Positions 54,556 through 62,172 of a stretch of 64,000 bases of DNA are shown piece by piece. The position numbers and the translations under genes were made by a program. Position 1 is the stretch's first letter; every line of letters begins with the position of its first letter. Below the pieces are notes generated by a model. The model saw only the letters and a list, made by a program, of their open reading frames with translations. It was not told the DNA's origin and did not search any database. The stretch is from JAGLQA01 sp023135565 (GTDB taxonomy: Bacteria; Acidobacteriota; Aminicenantia; UBA2199), in the NCBI GenBank assembly GCA_030639305.1, contig DAOWCY010000010.1, forward strand, positions 1-64,000. The letters run 5' to 3'.

Positions 54556-54682
54556 GGCAGCAGATCGTTTGACATGTAACAAGCTGGAAAATGCGGTTTA
54601 CAGGTTGTAGACCGCAGCCGGTACGCTGACTGCTGCCGGTTCCAGGTTAAATGACCGTAAAAAAATGAACAGGAGGTTTAAT

Positions 54683-54928
54683 ATGTCTTACCAGTACAAA
54701 ATGCTCCAGGTGCCTCAGATAATTAAAATTAAAGCAAAAGATTATCAAGGCGGAGAAGCCGCCGCTTACCTGGAACAAATCGTCACCCAGGAAGCCCGTG
54801 AGGGCTGGGAATTCTACCGGGTAGATACCATCGGTGTTTATAGCCAGGCAGGCTGCATTGCTTCTTTATTCGGCAGCAAGGACGAACTATCCGAGTATTA
54901 TGTGGTTACGTTCCGAAAAGAAAAATAA
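54683..54928 (+). CDS. Small DUF4177-like protein
   Basis: 81 residues from ATG 54683, which follows AGGAGG; the in-frame ATG at 54665 has no ribosome site and contains that AGGAGG in its coding sequence. The sequence has the YKM then EAREGWEFYRVDTIGV then YYVVTFRKE pattern of DUF4177 proteins, small beta-alpha proteins of unknown function. A hydrophobic Gly/Ala-containing middle (QAGCIASLFG) could touch a membrane. It overlaps the start of yidD, so the two are coupled. Confidence 0.82.
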   Translation: MSYQYKMLQVPQIIKIKAKDYQGGEAAAYLEQIVTQEAREGWEFYRVDTIGVYSQAGCIASLFGSKDELSEYYVVTFRKEK

Positions 54929-55142
54929 TCCCGGCTTTCTCAGCGGGTTAAGTTTTCGTTTTATCAGGGGCTATCAAAAGATAGCCCCGCGGCGCATCAG
55001 GAAGGCCTGCCGGTTCACGCCAACCTGCTCTGAGTATGCAATCGCGGCAATAACAAAGTACGGATTTCTAACAGGGTGGCAAAAAACTTTTCAGCGTTTA
55101 AATCGATGCCGCCCGCCTCACAGCGGCATCGATTTTCCCTAA
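54900..55142 (+). CDS. yidD: Membrane protein insertion efficiency factor YidD
   Basis: About 80 residues. The family signature is clear: GYQKIAPRRI then CRFTPTCSEYAIAAITKYG, and RCRPPHSG near the end. YidD helps YidC insert inner-membrane proteins and is usually next to rnpA/yidC. Here it is isolated and overlaps the DUF4177-like gene by 29 bp. ATG 54900 is the most plausible start because it gives the usual family length. An in-frame ATG at 54834 would extend the protein with unrelated sequence. Its last codons form the stem of a terminator-like hairpin. Use of a spare YidD beside a membrane caspase gene suggests a role in inserting membrane components of this island (inference). Confidence 0.85.
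   Translation: MWLRSEKKNNPGFLSGLSFRFIRGYQKIAPRRIRKACRFTPTCSEYAIAAITKYGFLTGWQKTFQRLNRCRPPHSGIDFP
55101..55134 (+). terminator. Terminator-like hairpin inside the yidD 3' end
   Basis: Perfect 12-bp arms AATCGATGCCGC (55101-55112) and GCGGCATCGATT (55123-55134) with a 10-base loop, followed by TTCCC. The hairpin lies within the last codons of yidD, so coding and termination signals overlap. The T-run is short, making termination plausible but not certain. Confidence 0.6.
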
Positions 55143-55480
55143 TTTCCATTAGCGTCCCAATCCGTGACAGGACATTTCGAAAACCATTGAATATTTTCAT
55201 CAAACCGGCAGCATACCGGAAGAAATCTTTGGAGCAAAGCAAAAAGCAGTATCATGCACCGCTCATAAGATTCACTACCCCGTTCGTTTATTTCTAAAGA
55301 GACGATTTTTAACAATTTTTAGACTATTTTTATTGCATGCAATTCATTAATGCAATATAATCCCGGTAGACCTTTCGATAAAAGGTAAAAAATGGCACAT
55401 AGAACAAGTATTAATATGTTGGCCGGCTTCTGGCCGGGAGAGCCAAAAAAAAGAAATCCCTTTCAGCAGGAGGTTTTCCC
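55143..55480. other. Intergenic region upstream of the caspase gene
   Basis: 338 bases holding regulon promoter C (55301-55361) and an untranslated leader of about 110 bases. I see no supportable ORF. Confidence 0.65.
55301..55361 (+). promoter_or_regulatory. Regulon promoter C: 21-bp repeats plus -10
   Basis: GACGATTTTT at 55301 and GACTATTTTTATTGC at 55322 (21 bp apart). TATAAT is at 55356-55361, 34 bp after the second repeat. The spacer holds an extra inverted pair TATTGCAT (55331-55338) and ATGCAATA (55350-55357), overlapping the -10 box. It drives the caspase-trypsin pair. Confidence 0.77.
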
Positions 55481-57211
55481 ATGAAAGAAAAAAAAGGCAG
55501 TCTCAATGCCGTTATCGTGGGCGTAGACGGCTATAAAGACGCACCGCCACTCCAATGCGCCGTCAACGATGCCGTCTATCTAACCGAAACGCTGCAAAAA
55601 GTATGGCAAAACCGGGGTACTCATATCAAAACCCTGGTCTGGCCTTCCTTGAACCAGGAAAAAACCAGGGCACAGCGGGTGACATGGGGCATCGATTTAC
55701 CCCCAAACGCCTGCCCGGTTACCCGGGAAGGCCTGCTGTCGGCAGTGCGCGAAAGCGCGGGTAAAACCGGGGAAACGGACACTTTTATTTTCTTTTTTGC
55801 CGGTCATGGTGAACTGGTGGATGCGGAACCGGCCCTAATCACGGTGGCCGAAGGCGAAACAGCGGAAGGAATCGAAAAAATCAAAATAAAAGAGATACAA
55901 CAGGCTGCCGCCGGCTGCCCGGCCCGGAACAAAATAATGATATTGGATTGCTGCCAAACGTCGCCCGGTAGAAAAAAAAGCAAACAAGAAGAAAAATACA
56001 AAAACCTGGGAGAATTAACAAAAGGCTGGTCGATATTTCTCTCCTCCAGTCCCGGAGAAAGCTCATTAGAAGACCGGTATTTTGGGAACAGCAGTGACGA
56101 TTACCTACAGCAGGGTATATTCACTGCCAGTTTGGCGGTGGGGCTGCGCGGTGAAGCAGCGGGCGGCAGCAGGTACATCAGCCTGGCTGATCTGGCATAT
56201 TATGTGGGAAAACGGGTTCCCATAGAATACCAGGAACGGCTGGAGGCAATAATGCTTAGAGAGGCCGGAACAGGTAAAGCCCCCCCGGGGCAACCTGAAA
56301 CCAGGGGAACAGGTTCATTATCGCAAAGCCCGGTACTATTGAGCGAAGCCGTGGCCATGAACGGCCCATACAAAATAACGATGGCCCCGGAAATCATACC
56401 CGCTTGCCAGGACTCACGAACAAAAACACCCGGCAAAAATTTTATAAAAAACTGGTTCAAATTCCTGTGGGGACAGTGGCCTATCGTATTTCCTTTTAAA
56501 ACGGTATTTCGTTTGGCATCCCTGCTGTACGCCGCGGCCATGACGCTAACCGTAATCTGGCATTCCCCGGCGGAAACAAACGATACCTTAGTGATATTTT
56601 ATGGTGCGGTGGGCCTGGGCAGCGTACTGATCTGGTGGCTTACGCTCCCCTTCGCAGCCGCGGCAAATGAAGAGCGCTGGCATTCCGGGGGGTATGTAAC
56701 TCTTCTTTTCTATTTACTCTGGCATTGTCTTGTGGCCCTGGTTTTTGCCTGGCTGTGCGGCGTTGTACCCATCACTAACCGGGAATCCAACCGGTTTATT
56801 TTCTTAGTAACGGATCTTTTTTTCATATTGGCAGGAATAGTTATTTTCGCCATCAACACCAGTCAAACTATTATTTCCCTGGCGGAAACCGTCAGGCCGG
56901 ATGAGAGAAGAGAAATTCGGCAGGCTATCCGGGTTTTCGAACAGTTTAAAAGCAAAATGGTAGGAGTGGATTTGTATAACTATGTGGCGGCGGTTTCAGT
57001 TAGGCCGAACCTATATATATATGGTTGGATTGTTTCGGCAGCCGTCATCGGGTTCAATATTTATCAAGTGCTTGCCACGGTGGATATCGTAACAGTATAC
57101 TTGTGGACATTTTTAGTGCGCAATATTTTCCTTTTGGTGCTGGTAACCTGGTTGGTTTTCTGGTATCATGCCGCATTTAAGACTATCCAAAAGGAGGTCT
57201 ATAAACGATAG
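55481..57211 (+). CDS. Membrane-anchored caspase-like protease
   Basis: A 576-residue protein. Residues about 5-270 are a caspase/metacaspase p20-like domain: NAVIVGVDGYKDAPPLQCAV at the start, His109 in FFFAGHGE and Cys158 in ILDCCQT (D-x-C arrangement as in metacaspases). The nucleophile and His are intact, so activity is expected, probably after basic residues if metacaspase-like. From about residue 335 to 565 there are about six hydrophobic segments, so the protease is tethered to the inner membrane facing the cytoplasm. CAGGAGG precedes the start. It is followed after 28 bp by a trypsin-like gene in the same operon. Confidence 0.9.
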   Translation: MKEKKGSLNAVIVGVDGYKDAPPLQCAVNDAVYLTETLQKVWQNRGTHIKTLVWPSLNQEKTRAQRVTWGIDLPPNACPVTREGLLSAVRESAGKTGETDTFIFFFAGHGELVDAEPALITVAEGETAEGIEKIKIKEIQQAAAGCPARNKIMILDCCQTSPGRKKSKQEEKYKNLGELTKGWSIFLSSSPGESSLEDRYFGNSSDDYLQQGIFTASLAVGLRGEAAGGSRYISLADLAYYVGKRVPIEYQERLEAIMLREAGTGKAPPGQPETRGTGSLSQSPVLLSEAVAMNGPYKITMAPEIIPACQDSRTKTPGKNFIKNWFKFLWGQWPIVFPFKTVFRLASLLYAAAMTLTVIWHSPAETNDTLVIFYGAVGLGSVLIWWLTLPFAAAANEERWHSGGYVTLLFYLLWHCLVALVFAWLCGVVPITNRESNRFIFLVTDLFFILAGIVIFAINTSQTIISLAETVRPDERREIRQAIRVFEQFKSKMVGVDLYNYVAAVSVRPNLYIYGWIVSAAVIGFNIYQVLATVDIVTVYLWTFLVRNIFLLVLVTWLVFWYHAAFKTIQKEVYKR

Positions 57212-57239
57212 AGGGAAAGCAAAAAAATAAGGAGAAAAT

Positions 57240-58331
57240 ATGACACAGCGAAGAATTTCACCACACGAATTAGAAGTCGAAGAATTGGATAAAGAACTAA
57301 TCAGGCGAGGGGCGCAAGTTGCCGGAGAAAAGCGTTTTATGTTCAGCGACAAGGAAGGCACCCCGCAGCGGGACGCGGTAGTGAGCGGTGCCGGAAAAAT
57401 ATACGAACACACTCCCCCACCCAATGAAGCGTTGGCCTATATCAGCACCTGGGATCTGGCCAGGATTATTAAAATTAAGACCTCTACCCATTCCCTAACC
57501 TGCGTCCGCGGTTCCGGGTATGCGGACCTGATGGATTGGTACGAGATCGGCCCCGGTCCGGGTGACGGTTGGGAAAAGATAAAGCAAAACGCCGGCTGCA
57601 CGGCTGCCGTCTGCTTCCGGGACCAATTGATAGATACCGGGCAGGGGGCTTTTATCCTGAATGTCAAAAATTACGGCAAAACCTTTAACCTGTGCCAGAT
57701 CGAACCTTTCCGCCATCAACCTATCGCAGCGGGGAAAATGTGCAGCGGTTTCCTGGTCGAAGACGATGTGATCGCCACCGCAGGTCACGTTATTAACGAA
57801 AACAATGTGACAGACTTGCGTTTTATTTTCGGTTTTGCCATGATGGATTCGGTCACGCCGGTGACGAAGTTCCCCCGGGCCGATATGTACCGGGGCGTCA
57901 AAATTATCCACCGCCTACCCGGCCCGGGCAAAGCCGGTGAAGAAGACATGGTGCTGGTGCGGTTAGACTGCAAAGTGGCAGGCAGAGCGGCGGCTGAACT
58001 TTCTAAGCAAGAGATTTCTAAAGATCAAGCGGTTTATGTGACCGGTTATCCATTAGGGCTGCCGCTGAAATATGACGGCGGAGGAACAGTGCAAACCGTG
58101 CATGGTAACCATTTTACCGCCGGCCTGAATGTGTATGGCAGCAGCCCCGGATCGCCGGTTTTCGACTGGGACAGCCACGAAGTCACCGGCATAGTAGGAA
58201 AATCCGGGCAGATGAATTTCAGGTGGACGGGGAAAGGTTGGATGTCGGTAATTTACCCCGGCAGCCGGGGAAGCGAAAGCGGAGGAGTCTTTTGCCACGG
58301 GGTTTCCAAATTGGTCGAAATGATAGATTAA
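57240..58331 (+). CDS. Trypsin-like protease, caspase partner
   Basis: A 363-residue cytosolic protein (no signal peptide). Residues about 1-140 are an unrecognised N-terminal region, possibly an effector-associated or adaptor domain. The trypsin-like domain follows, with CSGFLVEDDVIATAGHVI (His near 182), EEDMVLVRLD (Asp near 236) and YGSSPGSPVFD (Ser near 303). The serine loop reads SPGSP instead of the common GNSGGP, as in several bacterial stand-alone trypsin domains of conflict systems. AAGGAGA precedes the ATG. Co-transcription with a caspase suggests a two-step protease cascade in which one activates the other (inference). Confidence 0.88.
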   Translation: MTQRRISPHELEVEELDKELIRRGAQVAGEKRFMFSDKEGTPQRDAVVSGAGKIYEHTPPPNEALAYISTWDLARIIKIKTSTHSLTCVRGSGYADLMDWYEIGPGPGDGWEKIKQNAGCTAAVCFRDQLIDTGQGAFILNVKNYGKTFNLCQIEPFRHQPIAAGKMCSGFLVEDDVIATAGHVINENNVTDLRFIFGFAMMDSVTPVTKFPRADMYRGVKIIHRLPGPGKAGEEDMVLVRLDCKVAGRAAAELSKQEISKDQAVYVTGYPLGLPLKYDGGGTVQTVHGNHFTAGLNVYGSSPGSPVFDWDSHEVTGIVGKSGQMNFRWTGKGWMSVIYPGSRGSESGGVFCHGVSKLVEMID

Positions 58332-58489
58332 CAGCAGCCCCATACGCACGGGGAGGCGATAAGTTGCTTCGCGTCAGGCAAAAATGAGAGCTCCGGGTGG
58401 GGATCACCGGCAGAGTTCCCCTCACCCGGAAACGAGTGAAATTACCCCCGGCAAGGGCAGCGGGTGAGCGCTTTTGATTCTAACTTATC

Positions 58490-58545
58490 AAAAGTTTTGA
58501 TCAAACTTTTTCAAAAGTTTGGCTCCCGGCAGGGCCGCCGGAGGC
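58490..58545. repeat. Palindromic element between convergent genes
   Basis: Three alternating arms AAAAGTTT, AAACTTTT, AAAAGTTT (58490-58520) can form two alternative hairpins. They are followed by a GC-rich imperfect palindrome (GCTCCCGGC and GCCGGAGGC). It lies between the ends of the convergent trypsin and CHAT-TPR genes, so it may act as a bidirectional terminator. It may also be a dispersed genomic repeat, which one window cannot show. Confidence 0.5.
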
Positions 58546-58572
58546 AAAGTAATTTCATAGTAGTATGAAAGG

Positions 58573-61500
58573 CTATTTCGTTAAGGCTTCGCGGGCCGCT
58601 TTTAGATTCCGGGTTACATCAGCCACAACCGGATGCTCCTCTCCATAAATCTTCTTGCATAGGGTTAGGGCCTGCTCATAATACTCTACAGCTTTTCGAT
58701 ACTCTTTTCTACCGAAACACAAGGCCCCCAGGTTCTGCAAAACCACGGCTTCACCGGGATCCGCGCCCTTTTGGGACGCCCCGTAAATCGACAGCGCTTG
58801 CTCAAAATGAGACCGGGCTTTTTCGGTTTCTCCCAGGTCATCCCATGCCGCCGCCAGGCTGCTCAATATATGGGCTATTCTTGTGTGCTTCTCGCCATAG
58901 ATTTTCTTCCAGGACTCCAGTACCTTTTCATAATATTCGATGCCTTTCTCCGGCTCGCCTAATGCGCTCCAGGCAGCGCCCAGGTTATGCAGCACCGTTC
59001 CCACTATATTCAAGGGAGGGCCGTCTTCCCCTGCCCCGCCATCGCGACTTCCAACCCCGCGAATCTCAACATCGCGACTCTTACCGGGAGACGCCCCGAT
59101 ATTGTCCAACGCTTGTTCGTATAACTCGATGGCGTTTCGATGATCGCCCTCTATGCTGCGAATTAGGCCCAGGTTATGCAGGTCCCTGCCCACATCCGCA
59201 TGTTTGTCCCCATGCAGCGAACGGTCCACGGCAAGCGCCTTATCGAGATATTCGGAGGCGGCGGCGTAATCGCCCGTTTCTTTCATGGTTAAGGCGGTTT
59301 CATTCAAAAGAAAAGTATCCGGAGCCGTAGATAACTCCCGCTTCTTTTTATCCAATTCTTCCAGCACCCACAAACCCACTCGCTTCGATTCATCGAGCGC
59401 AAGATGTTCCCGGTGATGCTTCACCAACATGCCGCCCGACTTAAGGGCGTCATCATATTTTTCGCTTTCCAGGTAATGGTAGGTCATTTCCTCGGCATCG
59501 ACAACATAAACAGATGCTTTAGATGCGGATTTATGCTTGTAATACAGCAGGGCGGCTTCGTGACAGGCGTGGGTTTCTTCTTTAAGACCGGCCAGCAATC
59601 TCTCCTGCAGCAGTGGGGTGCCACGGTATGCCCGGCGCGCCTGGTCATACTCGATCAGACTCAACCGCAAACCTTGTTCTAATAATTCCCGCCAACTTTT
59701 CACCCCGGCTTGTTCCGCTATAAGCTCCACACCTTCCCGGGACACGAAAAGACGGAAAACACTCATCCAACTCAACAACCGCTTTAAAGCGGCGCCGCCG
59801 CTTGCCAACAATTCTTCCAATACTTGCTCAGCGATGAATTTCTCTTGTTCGCCGACGATGGCAGCCGATAAATCCATTTTTTCCACGGTTCCCACTTTTC
59901 CCAACATTTCGTCGAGCCTTTCCATTAAAAGAGGATTGCCCCGGCCTTCCGCGGCTAACCGTAAGTTGGGGAAACGGTATGAATACTGCAATATATTCTC
60001 CAATTCCCGCTCTTTTTTACGCTGTTCAGGCTCCCGGAAACCGGTGAGATAAACGGGTTGAAGTTTTTCCTGTATTAGGTCGCGGCCCCGCTGGGTGAGG
60101 GAAAAAGAGTAACGGCTGGTAATAATTATCTGCGTCATTTTACCGCCCAGGGGCAGGAAATGAAGCAGCGCCTCTAATAAACCGGCGGCCTGGGGCGTCA
60201 ATAGGCCGGGCTGCCCCGCCTGCGCCCCTTCAAGGTTAAACTCGAAATCATCCAAAAGCAGCAGGTAGTTATTTTCTTTAAAGCTGGTGGCGCACAGGTC
60301 GGCCAACCGGTCTTCCATCTCCCCTTTCCGATCAAGTATTTCCCTGCCTTTTTCATCCTGGGCGGCCACAAAAGCATCGGTTAATGCGGATTTCAGCGAG
60401 ACGTTGTCCAATTTGCCCTGTACCACGACCAATTTATGGTCCGTGAACCGCTCGCAGATCTTACCGGCCAGGCAGCTTTTACCCGAGCCGCCGCTGCCCA
60501 AGAGCAGCACCCCGGTTTTATCGAAATTCCGCCTCAGAGCCTGTAAACTCATCTGCAGCTGCCGCCTCCTGCCGACAAATCCTTGTTCCAGCACTTTTAC
60601 CGGCCCCAAATAGGTGTGTGTCATGCGCCTAAGCTGGGGCCGGCGGGGCTGGCCTTTCTTTACCATGCCGCCTATAGACATGCCGCCGGCGAATAACCGC
60701 AGTAAGGGCCAGGCGTGACCGGGACTGTCCGCGAACTTCTGCGCCAATTCATACCGCGCCCGCTGGACAGCTTCGAGTATGCTTTTGCCCCGGCTCAGTT
60801 CATGATAGATCATTTTCTCAGCTTGCGTGGCCTGTTGGTCGCTGACCGGACGTCCCCAGCCCAACACCGCGGGCACATGGTGTTTTTCCACCATGTGCCG
60901 GGCAAAAGAAATAGCCGCTTTGGGGTCCGGGGTCTGCCCGGTGCGGCAGCCCGATAAAAACAACAACCGGGGGGGATTTTCGATCAGGGCTTTATCCCAC
61001 AAACGGTTGGGGAATACATCGTCACGGTGGCCGGTTTCATTCTCCATGATGAAAAAAGGGGTTTCCTTTTCTCTGCCGTGGTGTAAATGTTTGCGGTAAG
61101 GATAAGTCGCTTCCCCTGGCCCAGCGCTTTTGGAAATTCCTTCCTTAGAGTGTGAGGCCCCCGCTCTCTTAATACCGGCGTGCCCCGATAGGTGCACCAC
61201 ATCATACTGCTGCTGCTCCAGTTTTCCCTTCAGCCCCGTTAAAGAACCGGAGTCCTCCACTTCCATTTCCACGGCCAATTTTTCCGTCACCTGGAATATG
61301 GACTCCTCCTCCTTTTCGAAATTCAGCTCCGGTTCCACATCGATGGCTGAACTGGCCATGAACAATAAACGCATCGGCCGGTCTTCGGGGGAAACCGGGT
61401 TGTCTATGCCCCAATCAGATACGTATCGAATGAGATGAATCCGCCGCTGCAGCAAAAACTCGCCCTTTCGAGCCAAAAGTTCAAAGGGCCAGTCGGCTGC

Positions 61501-61788
61501 CGCCGGGCATGTGAGCAGGTGGAGCCGCAGCGCTCCACCGCGCCTCCCGGCTTTATCCAAAGCCCGCTTCAAGTGGCGGGCGTCGCCGTCTAAAAAACGA
61601 AACAACAACTCGCCCACACCTGTTTGATGAGCAGGATGTTCCCAGGAGGATTCCACTTCCCGGGCTGTAATTTCCCCTGCCGGCTGTTCGAAACTATCTT
61701 CGCTTTCGGCCTCCACGTCGTACCAGGTGACCTGGAAACGATCCTCTTGCCCCGTGGGGCTAACGGTTACTTTCGCAGTATAAGACAT
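58573..61788 (-). CDS. CHAT-NTPase-TPR protein
   Basis: A 1071-residue protein. Residues about 130-370 are a CHAT-like protease with His near 202 (HLSGHAG) and Cys near 279 (FLSGCRTG). An NB-ARC/AAA-type NTPase follows, with P-loop LGSGGSGKS near 430-438 and Walker B NYLLLLDDFEF near 503-513. The C-terminal 250 residues are TPRs of the kinesin-light-chain type (LHNLGAAWSALGEPEKGIEYYE), about five units. This is the usual STAND order: effector, switch NTPase, sensor repeats. It has no membrane segment. TTAGGAG precedes the ATG. It is transcribed from regulon promoter D, so it should be co-expressed with the caspase-trypsin pair and the Hsp70 operon. Confidence 0.92.
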   Translation of the reverse strand: MSYTAKVTVSPTGQEDRFQVTWYDVEAESEDSFEQPAGEITAREVESSWEHPAHQTGVGELLFRFLDGDARHLKRALDKAGRRGGALRLHLLTCPAAADWPFELLARKGEFLLQRRIHLIRYVSDWGIDNPVSPEDRPMRLLFMASSAIDVEPELNFEKEEESIFQVTEKLAVEMEVEDSGSLTGLKGKLEQQQYDVVHLSGHAGIKRAGASHSKEGISKSAGPGEATYPYRKHLHHGREKETPFFIMENETGHRDDVFPNRLWDKALIENPPRLLFLSGCRTGQTPDPKAAISFARHMVEKHHVPAVLGWGRPVSDQQATQAEKMIYHELSRGKSILEAVQRARYELAQKFADSPGHAWPLLRLFAGGMSIGGMVKKGQPRRPQLRRMTHTYLGPVKVLEQGFVGRRRQLQMSLQALRRNFDKTGVLLLGSGGSGKSCLAGKICERFTDHKLVVVQGKLDNVSLKSALTDAFVAAQDEKGREILDRKGEMEDRLADLCATSFKENNYLLLLDDFEFNLEGAQAGQPGLLTPQAAGLLEALLHFLPLGGKMTQIIITSRYSFSLTQRGRDLIQEKLQPVYLTGFREPEQRKKERELENILQYSYRFPNLRLAAEGRGNPLLMERLDEMLGKVGTVEKMDLSAAIVGEQEKFIAEQVLEELLASGGAALKRLLSWMSVFRLFVSREGVELIAEQAGVKSWRELLEQGLRLSLIEYDQARRAYRGTPLLQERLLAGLKEETHACHEAALLYYKHKSASKASVYVVDAEEMTYHYLESEKYDDALKSGGMLVKHHREHLALDESKRVGLWVLEELDKKKRELSTAPDTFLLNETALTMKETGDYAAASEYLDKALAVDRSLHGDKHADVGRDLHNLGLIRSIEGDHRNAIELYEQALDNIGASPGKSRDVEIRGVGSRDGGAGEDGPPLNIVGTVLHNLGAAWSALGEPEKGIEYYEKVLESWKKIYGEKHTRIAHILSSLAAAWDDLGETEKARSHFEQALSIYGASQKGADPGEAVVLQNLGALCFGRKEYRKAVEYYEQALTLCKKIYGEEHPVVADVTRNLKAAREALTK

Positions 61789-62172
61789 TTTTTTTCTCCT
61801 AAATTAGTCTACCATAATCAGGGCCCGCGGAGCGGTTTATACCATTTCCACGTGGTGGCCCCGCACCCCACCGCCGCCGCATCCGGCAGCGGTGGAGATT
61901 GCCCCCCCACCTTTCTCTCCTATTATATCCCCGGTGTGCCTTAAAAATCGAGGCCGCCTACACATCATAACTGCCCAAAATTCTTACCTTACAGGTATCT
62001 TGCCGTAATGATTCCCGGCATGTTTCGCCCTCATTATAACCGGCAAGCTGCCGGGATGCGATAAAAATAGTCTCAAAATCGGTAAAAATCGTCCATTCAA
62101 ACAAAAATGAACGAAAATAGGCAAAAAAAAGATACCTGCCCTATGGGAATTCAACGGGGTGTAACTATGCCG
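61789..62172. other. Intergenic region between hybrid regulator and CHAT-TPR gene
   Basis: 384 bases with regulon promoter D and a leader of about 230 bases. A distant inverted pair, ACAGGTATCTT near 61991 and AAGATACCTG near 62129, flanks the promoter; its meaning is unclear. I see no gene. Confidence 0.6.
62033..62093 (-). promoter_or_regulatory. Regulon promoter D: 21-bp repeats plus -10
   Basis: On the minus strand GACGATTTTT starts at 62093 and GACTATTTTTATCGC at 62072 (21 bp apart). TATAAT starts at 62038, 34 bp after the second repeat. A CCGGCAGCTTGCCGG palindrome lies in the spacer before -10. It drives the CHAT-NTPase-TPR gene and sits next to the gene for the AraC-type hybrid regulator. 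Confidence 0.78.

Larger units (their letters stand above)
54065..54682. other. Intergenic region with gene remnants and a promoter
   Basis: 618 bases with no intact gene. About 54133-54291 has a degraded open frame (reading NLSPDVVEEIEQLSRDRFGI and ending at TGA 54290-54292) without a start or ribosome site; I do not recognise it. It is followed by a copy of the XRE gene's 3' end (54312-54409) and by the regulon promoter B at 54495. Confidence 0.6.

Noticed and set aside
57240..58331. HtrA/DegP-type quality-control protease
   Set aside because: No signal peptide and no PDZ domain; the serine loop SPGSP differs from the DegP GNSGG.
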